NCBI RefSeq assembly: GCF_011045835.1 | Contig: NZ_CP047349.1 | Span: forward strand, 868,001 to 932,000 | Reading direction: 5' to 3' | Source: Proteus terrae subsp. cibarius | GTDB taxonomy: Bacteria > Pseudomonadota > Gammaproteobacteria > Enterobacterales > Enterobacteriaceae | Length of the DNA: 64,000 bases | Shown: piece by piece, positions 6,120 through 15,494 of the stretch | How the letters are laid out: every line of letters starts with the position of its first letter | How positions within the stretch are numbered: position 1 is the stretch's first letter | Notes under the pieces: generated by a model | Told to the model about the DNA's origin: nothing | Database searches by the model: none | Seen by the model: only the letters and a program-made list of their open reading frames with translations | Program-made: the position numbers and the translations under genes

Positions 6120-8735
6120 ATGGTTAGAACATTCAAAACCGTTTGTTTAGGGACGGAAAAAAAGAAAAAACAACATACTATTCGGCCTGTTGCTGTACTG
6201 ATCTATTTAATTCTTACTGGCGCTTCTAGTATTTCAAGTTCAGCTTTAGCAAATAGTGATATTGAATTTAATGCCGATATTTTAGATTTAAAAGATAAGC
6301 AAAATATCGACTTATCAGATTTTTCTCGCGCTGGGTATATTATGCCTGGCCGATATGAATTTGTTGTTCGTGTGAATAATAATGAACTCCCAGAACTCTA
6401 CAACATTAACTATGTTGTGCCAGCAAATGATCCTAAAGGTAGTGAGGCTTGTTTACCGCAAGAATTGGTCAATCAAATAGGGCTCAAACCTGAATGGGTT
6501 GAAAAAGTTAAATATCAAGATAATGGAAGTTGTCTTGATATCTCTTCTATTCCAGGTATGACGGTAAGTGCAAGCCTGGGAAATGGCAATCTTATTCTTA
6601 CTATTCCTCAAGCCTATCTTGAATACTCAGCACCAAACTGGGATCCACCCTCTCGTTGGGATCATGGTATTTCAGGAGTACTTTTCGACTATAACGTCAA
6701 TGCTAACGTAACAGATCCCGCTAAAGGAAAACAGCGGCAACAAGTTACGGGCTTAGGAACTGTGGGAGCAAACCTTGGTGTTTGGCGTTTCCGTGCCGAT
6801 TGGCAAGCAAGTTATCAGCATACAACGGGTATTCCTGATAGCACTGAAAATAGTTGGAAATGGAACCAGCTTTATCTTTATAGAGCGATCACGCAATTAG
6901 GGGCTCGCCTTGTAATGGGGGAGACTTACTCACGCTCTGACATTTTCGATAACTTCCGTTTTACCGGGGTTAATTTGTCTACGGATGACAATATGCTACC
7001 ACCTAACTTAAGAGGATATGCCCCTGAAGTAACGGGAGTAGCAAAAACGAATGCGAAAGTAACGATTAGCCAGCAAGGTCGTGTGATCTATGAAACTCAG
7101 GTTGCTCCCGGGCCGTTTCGTATTCAAGACATCAATGATGCAGTGAGTGGTAAATTAGATGTACGTGTTGAAGAGCAAGATGGATCTGTTCAAGAATTCC
7201 AAATGGATACGGCAAGTATTCCTTATTTAACACGTCCGGGTCGAGTGCAATATAAATTATCTGCGGGTAAACCGTCAGATATGAACCGTAATACGGAAGG
7301 CCCTATTTTTGGTATGGGTGAATTCTCATGGGGGATCAGTAACGGTTGGTCACTTTATGGTGGTTCATTAATATCGGGAGATTATAACTCTGTTTCTGCT
7401 GGTATTGGTCGTGATCTGATGGTGCTAGGTGCTATCTCTTTCGATGCGACGCATTCTTGGGCCAAAATTCCAAGTGATAATAAGCGTTATCACGGTGGTT
7501 CCTATCGCCTAAGTTACTCAAAACGATTTGAACAAATCAATAGCCAAGTGACATTCGCAGGTTATCGATTCTCCGAACGTGACTTTATGAGTATGAATCA
7601 ATATTTAGATCGTCGTTATCATGGTGGTGAAGAAGATAACAATAAAGAGCTTTATACCATTATGTTTAGTAAGCAGTTCCCTGAATGGGGATTAAGCGCT
7701 TACTTAAACTACAGTCATCAAACCTATTGGAATAAACCTAATAACGATAACTACAACCTGTCGTTAGCTAAAACGATGGATATTGGTAGCTTTAAAAATA
7801 TCAATCTCAGTCTGTCGGCGTTTCGCAATAAATTTAATGGTAACAATGATAATGGCATTTATATGAATGTCAGTATGCCTTGGAGCGATCGCGCGACCAT
7901 TAGCTACAACACTGTGATTAATAAACACGGTAATTCACATAATGTCAGTTATTACGATCGTATTGATAACAATAGTAGTTATCGTGTTGGGGCAGGTTTA
8001 AGTAGTAACGGTAAGCCATCTGCAGATGCTTACCTCATGCATTATGCTGATGCAGCATTGATCACTGCCAGTGCGAGTCATATTAATGACGAATACACAT
8101 CAGCTACATTATCTCTACAAGGTGGGGCTACATTAACACCAAAAGGTGGTGCATTACACCGCACAAGTCGTACTGGTAGTACTCGTTTACTAATTGATAC
8201 AGATGGTGTTTCTAATATACCAGTAAAAAGCATTGGCGCGATTACGCACACCAATGCTTTTGGTAAAGCAGTACTACCTGATATCAACGATTATTATCGC
8301 AGTAGTGCCAGTATCGACCTTGATAAGATGCCAGATAATGCTGAAGCATTACGCTCAATTCAACAATTAACACTAACAGAAGGTGCAATTGGCTACCGTC
8401 ACTTTGATGTGGTTTCGGGACAAAAAGCCATGGCTGTCATTCGCTTACAAGACGGAACTTATCCCCCATTTGGTGCCAGTGTCACAACTGAGAAAGGGCG
8501 TGAACTCGGTATTGTCAATGATGGTGGGAATGTCTATCTGACGGGGATTAATAGTGATGATGTATTGAGTGTGCGTTGGAATGGTCAAGAGCAGTGTAAA
8601 GTTCGTATTCCAACATTAGTTGAAGGATTATTTATGTCTTCTTTATTACTGACTTGTAGTGATGGAGACGCAACACCTTCGACAATCAATCAAAGAACAG
8701 AGCCCTTACCTAAACCTCAACTGATTACACAATAA
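6120..8735 (+). CDS. mrpC: MrpC, outer-membrane usher
   Basis: The 871-residue protein is a FimD/PapC-family usher. The N-terminal domain begins after the signal with NSDIEFNADILDLKDKQNIDLSDFS. The 24-strand barrel includes the family signature around YSRSDIFDNFRFTGVNLSTDDNMLPPNLRGYAPEVTGVAKTNAKV, with the plug domain following. C-terminal domains contain FGKAVLPDINDYYR, PPFGASVTTEKGRELGIV and a disulfide pair (EQCKV ... LTCSDG). It secretes and assembles MR/P subunits in the outer membrane. The ATG at 6120 aligns with the MrpC' start. It is very similar to MrpC' throughout. Confidence 0.96.
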   Translation: MVRTFKTVCLGTEKKKKQHTIRPVAVLIYLILTGASSISSSALANSDIEFNADILDLKDKQNIDLSDFSRAGYIMPGRYEFVVRVNNNELPELYNINYVVPANDPKGSEACLPQELVNQIGLKPEWVEKVKYQDNGSCLDISSIPGMTVSASLGNGNLILTIPQAYLEYSAPNWDPPSRWDHGISGVLFDYNVNANVTDPAKGKQRQQVTGLGTVGANLGVWRFRADWQASYQHTTGIPDSTENSWKWNQLYLYRAITQLGARLVMGETYSRSDIFDNFRFTGVNLSTDDNMLPPNLRGYAPEVTGVAKTNAKVTISQQGRVIYETQVAPGPFRIQDINDAVSGKLDVRVEEQDGSVQEFQMDTASIPYLTRPGRVQYKLSAGKPSDMNRNTEGPIFGMGEFSWGISNGWSLYGGSLISGDYNSVSAGIGRDLMVLGAISFDATHSWAKIPSDNKRYHGGSYRLSYSKRFEQINSQVTFAGYRFSERDFMSMNQYLDRRYHGGEEDNNKELYTIMFSKQFPEWGLSAYLNYSHQTYWNKPNNDNYNLSLAKTMDIGSFKNINLSLSAFRNKFNGNNDNGIYMNVSMPWSDRATISYNTVINKHGNSHNVSYYDRIDNNSSYRVGAGLSSNGKPSADAYLMHYADAALITASASHINDEYTSATLSLQGGATLTPKGGALHRTSRTGSTRLLIDTDGVSNIPVKSIGAITHTNAFGKAVLPDINDYYRSSASIDLDKMPDNAEALRSIQQLTLTEGAIGYRHFDVVSGQKAMAVIRLQDGTYPPFGASVTTEKGRELGIVNDGGNVYLTGINSDDVLSVRWNGQEQCKVRIPTLVEGLFMSSLLLTCSDGDATPSTINQRTEPLPKPQLITQ

Positions 8736-8790
8736 GGTTAGGAAAGAAGGGAAAGATAAAAATAATTTCAGACAAAAAGAGTAATTCAAA

Positions 8791-9549
8791 ATGATGTTAT
8801 CAAAGCGCTTATTCATTGTAACAACCACTTTATTGACTGGAATGGTCTTTACTAGTCAAGCCCTTGCTGCGATTGCTTTAGATAGAACGCGTGTCATTTT
8901 TAATGGTGCAGATAAATCTATTAGCTTAAATGTCAGCAATCAAAACAAAGAGCTCCCTTACTTGGCTCAGGGCTGGATGGAAAATGAAAATGGAGAACGT
9001 ATTGACAGCCCATTATTAGTTTTACCTCCAATTCAGCGTATTGAGCCGGGTGATAAAAGCCAAGTAAAAGTACAGTCATTACCAGATATTGCCAAGTTAC
9101 CACAAGATAGAGAAAGTGTTTTCTATTTTAACTTGCGTGAAATTCCACCTCGTAGTGATAAACCTAACGTGTTGCAAATTGCATTACAAACACGAATTAA
9201 GTTGTTTTATCGCCCAGCATCAATCTATGCCACACAAACGGATCTCACTCATCCTTGGCAGGAAAAAATTACCTTAATAAAGAAAGGTGATCGTTATGAA
9301 GTGAATAATCCAACACCTTATTACGTGACATTAGTGGATGGCCTAACAGGGTTACAAGGAAAAAGTCTTGATGGCTTTGAGCCACTGATGATAGCGCCTA
9401 AAAGTACAGGAACGATAAATCTGCCTACTTCGGCGTTTGGCGCATCACCTGTACTTAGCTATATCAATGATTACGGCGGACGTCCTCAGATGAAGTTCAC
9501 CTGTAATGGCAATGAATGCAAAGTCGCAGAAACATCAGCAGGAAAATAA
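8791..9549 (+). CDS. mrpD: MrpD, periplasmic fimbrial chaperone
   Basis: The 252-residue protein has a signal peptide (MMLSKRLFIVTTTLLTGMVF, cleaved near ALA) and the two Ig-like domains of PapD-type chaperones. Subunit-binding residues are visible: Arg in AIALDRTRVIFNG and Lys in LQTRIKLFYRPA. The chaperone signature is ESVFYFNLREIPPRSDKPNVLQIA. It delivers subunits to MrpC by donor-strand complementation. A C-terminal cysteine pair (FTCNGNECK) is present. The ATG at 8791 is followed by another ATG at 8794. The order usher-chaperone-minor subunits is that of MR/P. Confidence 0.95.
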   Translation: MMLSKRLFIVTTTLLTGMVFTSQALAAIALDRTRVIFNGADKSISLNVSNQNKELPYLAQGWMENENGERIDSPLLVLPPIQRIEPGDKSQVKVQSLPDIAKLPQDRESVFYFNLREIPPRSDKPNVLQIALQTRIKLFYRPASIYATQTDLTHPWQEKITLIKKGDRYEVNNPTPYYVTLVDGLTGLQGKSLDGFEPLMIAPKSTGTINLPTSAFGASPVLSYINDYGGRPQMKFTCNGNECKVAETSAGK

Positions 9550-9562
9550 ATAGGTCTATTTT

Positions 9563-10108
9563 ATGAAAATGGAACAGCGGTTTAGCCCAAGCAAAGCAGT
9601 GTTGATTCTTATTTTGGCAACGTTTACTGGAGGCCTAAGTTTTACTGCTGTTGCGAATTCATCCGCGAGAGCGGTGAAAGCCGTTATTCCTGGAATTGTT
9701 TATATCAATATTTCAGGAAATGTTATTGCACCACCACCTTGCCTCATTAATGACGGCAAAATGATCGAAGTTAATTTTGGTGAGGTGATGAGTACGCGTA
9801 TTGATGGCGTTCGCTATAAAGAGCCTATCCACTACACCGCGACTTGCCAAAAAATGCCAACTAATGCCATGAAAGTCTATGTTACGGGTAGCGCAACAGG
9901 ATTCGATTCAAATGCGTTACAAACAAATATTACAGGATTAGGGGTACGTATTCTGTATAAGGGGAGCTTATTAGATTTAGGTAAGGCGGTAAATTTTACC
10001 TATCCCAACTTACCTGAATTAGAAGCCATTCCTGTTCGTGATCAGAATGAAGCCTTAGTGGGTGGTGATTTTGTCGCAAGTGGCACACTGCATGTGGATT
10101 ATCAGTAA
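9563..10108 (+). CDS. mrpE: MrpE, minor fimbrial subunit
   Basis: The 181-residue precursor has a signal-like N terminus and the short motif APPPCLINDGK, shared with MrpF, followed by a second cysteine in TATCQKMP. It ends FVASGTLHVDYQ, a donor strand. It is similar to MrpE' in the second operon and, more weakly, to MrpF, suggesting an old internal duplication. It lies 13 bases after mrpD. The likely role is an adaptor or minor subunit near the fimbrial tip. The ribosome site is weak; an internal ATG at 9569 (MEQRF) is an alternative start. Confidence 0.88.
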   Translation: MKMEQRFSPSKAVLILILATFTGGLSFTAVANSSARAVKAVIPGIVYINISGNVIAPPPCLINDGKMIEVNFGEVMSTRIDGVRYKEPIHYTATCQKMPTNAMKVYVTGSATGFDSNALQTNITGLGVRILYKGSLLDLGKAVNFTYPNLPELEAIPVRDQNEALVGGDFVASGTLHVDYQ

Positions 10109-10119
10109 GGGGTCAGAAG

Positions 10120-10605
10120 ATGAATAAATTAAAGTACATATGTCTGATTGCATTACTGAATTCTTATTCTGCCATAAGTGCAGACGCACCTAATATGAAA
10201 TTGTTTGGCACTTTATTAGTGCCACCACCTTGTGTCATCAGTAACAACGAACTGATTGATGTCTATTTTGGGCACAACGTAGGTATTCATAAAGTAGATG
10301 GCATTAACTACACCGAATCCGTGAATTATCGATTGGTCTGTGATCCAAATTTAAAAGGTTGGGATTTAGGGCTTTCTATTATTGGTCCTAAAACTCAGTT
10401 TGATGAAGCTGCGCTACAAACCAATATTCCAGATTTAGGTATTCATCTCACGCAAGATGGTAAGCCTTTTAAATTGAACGAGCGTATTGCGATATCACCC
10501 GATAATCCACCTGTGATCCAAGCAGTACCTGTTAAAAGACCGGGTAGCACTTTGCCTGAAGGTGCATTTGAAGTTTCAGCAACATTGCTTGCTGAATACC
10601 AATAG
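10120..10605 (+). CDS. mrpF: MrpF, minor fimbrial subunit
   Basis: The 161-residue precursor has a signal peptide (MNKLKYICLIALLNSYSAIS-A). The mature part begins DAPNMKLFGTLLVPPPCVIS, pairs cysteines at PPPCV and LVCDPN, and ends FEVSATLLAEYQ. It resembles MrpF' closely and MrpE partly. It is predicted to be a minor component linking rod and tip. It starts 11 bases after mrpE and ends just before mrpG. Confidence 0.88.
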   Translation: MNKLKYICLIALLNSYSAISADAPNMKLFGTLLVPPPCVISNNELIDVYFGHNVGIHKVDGINYTESVNYRLVCDPNLKGWDLGLSIIGPKTQFDEAALQTNIPDLGIHLTQDGKPFKLNERIAISPDNPPVIQAVPVKRPGSTLPEGAFEVSATLLAEYQ

Positions 10606-10615
10606 GAGCGTATTG

Positions 10616-11164
10616 ATGAATATAGCAAGATTATCGATCCCGTTCGTATTGAGTCTGGCCACATTTATGGGATTAACATCAACCGCTCTCTCTGCACCAG
10701 ACAATATGCGTTTTCACGGCATATTAGTTGACGAGCCTTGCACCATAAAGCCCGGAGACGAAACTGTTGAGTTAGATTTTGGCAATATTCCGGACAAAAA
10801 CCTTTATGCGTATCAAAGAACACCAAGCAAGTTGTTTCAAATACGCTTGTCTGAATGTGACTTAACGATTGGTAAAAGCGTCAAAATCACCTTTAAAGGT
10901 GATGAAAATCAAGCCATGGCAGGACAAGGTTTTTTAGCAATAAGCCCAAGCAGTCAAGCCGCGGGTATTGCTGTTGGACTGGAATCTGAAAATGGAAATG
11001 CGCTACCTGTTAATAAAGAAACAGACAAAATGTCATTAAGTGCGGATGACACAATTTTAAATTTTTATGCCTTTATTCAAGGGGAGCCGGATGCGATTGC
11101 TAACCAGTCCATTAAACGCGGCCCATTTAGTGCAATAGCCACATTTCATTTGAATTATGACTAA
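10616..11164 (+). CDS. mrpG: MrpG, minor fimbrial subunit
   Basis: The 182-residue precursor starts MNIARLSIPFVLSLATFMGL after AGGAGCG. The upstream in-frame ATG at 10562 lies inside mrpF and is rejected. The mature pilin begins near APDNMRFHGILVDEPCTIKP, has a second cysteine in LSECDLT and ends FSAIATFHLNYD. In the MR/P operon mrpG precedes the adhesin gene, and the product is thought to be a tip-proximal subunit. MrpG' is a clear paralogue. Confidence 0.88.
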   Translation: MNIARLSIPFVLSLATFMGLTSTALSAPDNMRFHGILVDEPCTIKPGDETVELDFGNIPDKNLYAYQRTPSKLFQIRLSECDLTIGKSVKITFKGDENQAMAGQGFLAISPSSQAAGIAVGLESENGNALPVNKETDKMSLSADDTILNFYAFIQGEPDAIANQSIKRGPFSAIATFHLNYD

Positions 11165-11185
11165 TTATTAGGGTTGAGGTTTTTT

Positions 11186-12013
11186 ATGTCCATATTAAAG
11201 CGATTTCCGGCTTTATGTATTGCAATCGGTTTGCTGTTTTCGGCACCTGCGATGGCATCCATCTTTTCTTATATAACCGAATCAACTGGAACACCAGCAA
11301 ATGCAACCTATACCTATGTTATTCAACGCTGGGATCCTGAAGATCCTTACACCCCAAATCCTTGTTATGGTTGGAGTAAATGCTGGATAACCATTAACCA
11401 TAAACATGATGCTAATGGTTCTCCAGGATCTGCGGTAAGAAGTATTGTCCGTGTTGAAAAAGAGCGTTATTTAGCTGGCGTTCGTGATGCGGTAATGCGA
11501 ATGGAAAGTTTTCCAATACAAGGCACTGCTCGACATGTTGGTGATCCACTTACCTCAAACCAAGAATGTGTCGGGTTATTTTATGAATCTAAGGAAGGAG
11601 GTTGGTCTCCAAATGGGCGTTTATTACCAGGATCACTATGTGGTATTGCGCCACCACCAGTAGGTGCCTGCAAAATAACAGAAGGTGCTGTAAACCTAAA
11701 TTATGGCGATATTGATGAAGTGAGTTTAGAAAATGCAACACGTGCTCAAAATATTAATGTCACTTGTAACTTGGCAATGAAAGTTCTAGTTATCGCATCA
11801 GGCTCAGACAGTGGCCGAGTACCACTGCGACCTGATAATAGTCTTTATGCCGATTTGTTTCTTGATAATTATCCTGGTGAAAAAGGTACTGTAATTGATG
11901 TTCCTGCAAATGGAACCATACCTGTAGAGGTTAAATCAGTTTTACATACCAATGGTCGCGTTGCACCGGGCTATTTCTCTGGTTCAGGTTCAATTATTTT
12001 AACGATGCCTTAA
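11186..12013 (+). CDS. mrpH: MrpH, tip adhesin with zinc site
   Basis: This is the 275-residue two-domain fimbrial adhesin. A signal peptide ends near AMA-S. An N-terminal receptor domain (to about residue 155) holds the cysteines in NPCYGWSKCW and QECVGLFY. A C-terminal pilin domain begins around PVGACKITEG and ends GSIILTMP. With the ATG at 11186 the residues of INHKHDA and TARHVGD are His72, His74 and His117, the numbering I recall for the MrpH zinc site, which supports this start over the TTG at 11174. GGGTTGAGG is the ribosome site. MrpH mediates haemagglutination, biofilm formation and urinary-tract attachment. Confidence 0.94.
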   Translation: MSILKRFPALCIAIGLLFSAPAMASIFSYITESTGTPANATYTYVIQRWDPEDPYTPNPCYGWSKCWITINHKHDANGSPGSAVRSIVRVEKERYLAGVRDAVMRMESFPIQGTARHVGDPLTSNQECVGLFYESKEGGWSPNGRLLPGSLCGIAPPPVGACKITEGAVNLNYGDIDEVSLENATRAQNINVTCNLAMKVLVIASGSDSGRVPLRPDNSLYADLFLDNYPGEKGTVIDVPANGTIPVEVKSVLHTNGRVAPGYFSGSGSIILTMP

Positions 12014-12034
12014 TCATGATAATGGGTGAATATT

Positions 12035-12355
12035 ATGATGAATTACGATTTTACAGATATTGATGTTAATGCGTTAGTTGGCAAAAGAATTCAGAAAAAA
12101 CGTAAAGAATTAGGTTACACCGGTATGCAAATTGCTGAAAAAATTGGTGTTAGCCAACAGCAATTTTCTCGTTATGAGCGAGGAATGAATAAAATAGATC
12201 TCAGTTATCTCGTTTTGTTGGCTAATTTTTTAAATACGCCTATTTATTGGTTTTTTGAAGACTGCTTTACCACGAAATCTTCATCTGAAAGTCTGCGTAT
12301 CGATAAACGAAGTAACATCATGGCTGAAACCATGCCTGACGTTTTTTTGTATTAA
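12035..12355 (+). CDS. mrpJ: MrpJ, XRE-type repressor of motility
   Basis: The 106-residue protein has an HTH_XRE domain across residues 15-75, with GYTGMQIAEKIGVSQQQFSRYERG as helix-turn-helix; SQQQFSRYERG is characteristic of the MrpJ family. MrpJ is known to repress flhDC and flagellar genes when MR/P fimbriae are expressed. A GTG at 12026 would add three residues; ATG 12035 or 12038 is more likely. It is the last gene of the operon, followed by the terminator at 12433. Confidence 0.93.
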   Translation: MMNYDFTDIDVNALVGKRIQKKRKELGYTGMQIAEKIGVSQQQFSRYERGMNKIDLSYLVLLANFLNTPIYWFFEDCFTTKSSSESLRIDKRSNIMAETMPDVFLY

Positions 12356-12432
12356 TGCATATCGCGAAAGGATACTTTAACTTGGTGTTTTAGAGCGTAT
12401 GCTTTTTCTTTGATTGATTACCAAATTGGTAA

Positions 12433-12458
12433 GGCAGGGGAAACCCTGCCCTTTTTTT
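12433..12458 (+). terminator. rho-independent terminator of the mrp operon
   Basis: GGCAGGG (12433-12439), GAAA tetraloop, CCCTGCC (12444-12450), then CTTTTTTT. This is a textbook intrinsic terminator about 80 bases after mrpJ. Confidence 0.93.
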
Positions 12459-14297
12459 ATGCTAAAAAGTACTAAATACGGTTAGTCAAATTTGAGTTAT
12501 TGATCGTGCTATCTGTAAAAAAAGGAAGGTATTGATAATCAATTTTTACTCTTTTATAAGAGATGAAAATTAGCCATAAAAGTAAAACTGTCATTTTATG
12601 ACGATAATAATTATCTAAGACACGCATTTTGCTAAAAATGTATGTTAAGAATACTCTTAAAGAGAGTGTTTTAAAAAAAGTGCATTTCTATTAGGTTAAA
12701 CATGTCTTTTTTTATTACATCATGAAAAAGATAAATAAAGCTAACTTAATTTATTAAATAAAGACCTTCTAATAATGATATTCTTATTAAGAGGTGGTTG
12801 GTCGAATAATTAAATAATATTAATGAAATTCTCTATTTTTATTTAAATTCTTAACTTGTTATTATTTAATCGATAAAAGATTATTTCTAATATATACCTT
12901 AAAACTTACTTATTTTGATTAATTAACTCATTCAAAAATGAGTTAAATTTATTCAGATAATATAAAACTATTCCTGATTTATCGTAAAGATAAAAAACTC
13001 CAATATTCTTATTGAAAAAGATTTGATGATTAAAAAACAAGTAATAACGACTAATATATATACGCACTAAATGAGTAGTGTTAAATATATATATATTAAA
13101 TGTAAATAAAATGTATTTAATGGTGTTTCTTTTTGGATAAAAACATGTGGATTCTATGGGAAGGCAATAATATGAATAAGCTAATAATGAAATTAGTAGC
13201 AATACGTAAAATAGTCAATAATCTAATAAATAAATAATTTAAATGTTTGAGCTAGCTCTTAATAAATACATTAAAATTTTTACCCAAAAAAGGAGTAACC
13301 ATTCTCAATCAAATGATTAAATTTCTGGTTTTTTTTGAAGAAAAAATAGGCATTACACGAATTTCTTTTTTGAATTATCAGTTAGTTAACATATGGAAGT
13401 GTTCTTAATCAAAAAATGCAAATTGTACAAAAAACTCACTTTCTGACCTTAATTTCCTAAGTGTAAATACTCACATCCAAGTGTTAAATTATTATCAAAA
13501 CACTCTATTCTCGATTATATTATTTGTATAATTAATTATAAATCAATGCTTTATAATGTTTTTACTCTTTTTGTATTGTTTATTATAAATATCCGTAATT
13601 ATAAAAGGATGTAATTATTAATTTATATATAAAATACAATGTCTTATCTATTATTGAGACTGATAGTTCAATATTTAATTCAATTTAAGATTATCATTAT
13701 AAGATTATTATTAGTGTGATTTCTGCCCGAGAGTAAATAATGATAATAAATCAATTAACAAATTCATTATTTTGATCTTCTGGTAAATCAATGCATTAGG
13801 CTTGATTTGTTTCAATATGTAAAATTTAGGTTATGTAAGGTTAAAGTAAGTAAATAATAAAATGTTATTTAATTGACAAATACTCTTATTCATAAAAAGA
13901 TAATCAGATCTTTTAACTTTAAATTTTGAAATGTCAGTATTTAAATCTCATATATCTCTTTTTAAGAGTAATTTATTGGTTTTAAATTCCATTCGGGGCG
14001 TTTTCGAAAAGTAATATTTTGTATGAAAATGTAAAAAATACACTTAATATCAGTAAATTAATAAAAATGAATTTAATAAAGTTGGGGTGGTTTGACTTAA
14101 TAAAAATCGAAGAGAATAATATATCCAACTTGATATGTTTCCTTTATCTAATTTCATTATTAAATATGAAATTGATTAGGCGAAATTTATCAAAATATAG
14201 AAACTCTATTTAGTATGACATTCATTTAAGCAGTTTGCTTATATTGAATTTTATTATTTTAAATATCTTCGTTCTTATATTTTCAGGAAACATAAAG
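12459..14297. other. long AT-rich intergenic region between mrp and mrp'
   Basis: About 1.8 kb without a credible gene. Short open frames at 12906-13202 (minus) and 14019-14213 (plus) have the composition of random AT-rich DNA and no recognisable features. I found no inverted repeat resembling the mrp switch repeats and no recombinase. A TTGACA at 13873 has no well-spaced -10; GATAAT lies 20 bases on. The last 40 or so bases before mrpA' resemble the mrpA leader. The length and composition suggest a large silencer/regulatory region, for example for H-NS or Lrp, but that is inference. Confidence 0.5.
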
Positions 14298-14825
14298 ATG
14301 AAATTAAATAAATTAGGTTTAGTTTTAGGTTTAGGCTTAACTGTTGCTGCTGGTTCTGCATTCGCGGCTGATCAAGGTCATGGTACTGTAGAATTTTGGG
14401 GTTCAATCATTGATGCTCCATGTTCAATTGATCCTAACTCTGGTGACCAACGTGTTCCATTAGGACAAGTTTCAGCAAATGCTCTGAAAGATGGTGGTCG
14501 TAGCGTTTCTAACACTTTCAAAATCAAATTACTGCAATGCTCTACTGAAACTTATAAAACAGTTCAAACTACTTTCACTGGTGCTGAAGCAGCAGCTATC
14601 CTGCCTGGCTCTTTAGGTATTGAAGGTTTAGCGAAAAATGCAGCAGTTGTTATTACTGATGCAGGTGGTACACAAATTAAATTAGGTGAACCAACAAAAG
14701 CTCAAACTATTCGTGATGGTTCAAATGATCTGAACTTTGCTGCTTACTTAAAAGGTTCTGCAACAGATGCAGCTGTACCAGGTGACTTTACTGCGATCGC
14801 TACTTTCGCATTAACTTACCAATAA
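14298..14825 (+). CDS. MrpA', major subunit of second mrp-like operon
   Basis: The 175-residue precursor starts MKLNKLGLVLGLGLTVAAGS after CAGGAAAC. The frame stays open to 14235, but that extension is AT-rich noise. It is very close to MrpA, with the same cysteines (DAPCSI, LLQCST) and the end FTAIATFALTYQ. Differences cluster in the exposed middle (EFWGSIIDAPCSIDPNSGDQ). It would form the rod of a second MR/P-like fimbria or mix into the MR/P rod. It is the first gene of a full A-to-J operon, and a hairpin follows as after mrpA. I recall such an operon being called mrp' in P. mirabilis. Confidence 0.93.
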   Translation: MKLNKLGLVLGLGLTVAAGSAFAADQGHGTVEFWGSIIDAPCSIDPNSGDQRVPLGQVSANALKDGGRSVSNTFKIKLLQCSTETYKTVQTTFTGAEAAAILPGSLGIEGLAKNAAVVITDAGGTQIKLGEPTKAQTIRDGSNDLNFAAYLKGSATDAAVPGDFTAIATFALTYQ

Positions 14826-14838
14826 TAGATGTTCTTTT

Positions 14839-14866
14839 AAGCCCTGTATAAGGATGTATAGGGCTT
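14839..14866 (+). terminator. attenuating hairpin between mrpA' and mrpB'
   Basis: AAGCCCTGTA (14839-14848) pairs with TATAGGGCTT (14857-14866), ten pairs including one G-U, with an 8-base loop. The following run is only CATTCC, so termination is likely weaker than after mrpA. It occupies the same position as the mrpA hairpin. Confidence 0.65.
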
Positions 14867-14913
14867 CATTCCAGCATTATTTTTTTATGGTTTATTTTAT
14901 GGAGTAGAGCGCA

Positions 14914-15474
14914 ATGAATCGCAAAATGGTGCCACTATTATTACTTGTTGCGACAGGATTATTAGTTAAACCTGTAATGGCAGTGACCGACATAAAACAA
15001 GATGTAAAATCACATCAGCGATTCGGCGTGGTTAGTTTACAAGGTTCTATTTTAGAACCAACATGTACTATCTCAGCAGGAAGCCGAGAGCAAGTTATTT
15101 CTTTAAGTACCGTGTCTATTCCAACCTTAGCTGTCGAAGGCCAAGGACCTATTGAATATTTCTCTATTCGATTAACAGAATGTTCTCTTGTTGACCAAAA
15201 AGGTATGCAAGCTGAGCGTCCTCGTTTTATTGCTACTTTTGAAGGCCCCGCACAGAACGGATTATTCCAACTTTTTGGTGACGCGAAAGGTGTTTCGTTA
15301 GCTATTGCTGACCGTTATGGAAGATTGGCAATACCAGGGAAACCTCTACCTCCTGTGGATATTGATACAAAATCGTTGTCTTTGCTATATCAAGCAAGGC
15401 TCGTCAAAAATAACGAAATTCCACGAGCAGGTAATTACCAAGCAACCCTGCGTTTTAAACTCGAATATTATTAA
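14914..15474 (+). CDS. MrpB', fimbrial subunit
   Basis: The 186-residue precursor is the same length as MrpB. It starts MNRKMVPLLLLVATGLLVKP, has cysteines at EPTCTI and TECSLV, and ends YQATLRFKLEYY. GGAGTAGAG gives the ribosome site. By analogy with MrpB it would terminate or anchor the second fimbria. It lies 20 bases before mrpC'. Confidence 0.9.
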   Translation: MNRKMVPLLLLVATGLLVKPVMAVTDIKQDVKSHQRFGVVSLQGSILEPTCTISAGSREQVISLSTVSIPTLAVEGQGPIEYFSIRLTECSLVDQKGMQAERPRFIATFEGPAQNGLFQLFGDAKGVSLAIADRYGRLAIPGKPLPPVDIDTKSLSLLYQARLVKNNEIPRAGNYQATLRFKLEYY

Positions 15475-15494
15475 ATGGATTGGTTGGATTATTT

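Noticed and set aside
12906..13202. 98-codon minus-strand open frame in the mrp/mrp' spacer
   Set aside because: Composition is that of random AT-rich DNA (runs of Y, F, I, N), with no ribosome site and no recognisable motif.
14019..14213. 64-codon plus-strand open frame before mrpA'
   Set aside because: Same low-complexity composition; lies in the presumed leader/regulatory region of mrp'.
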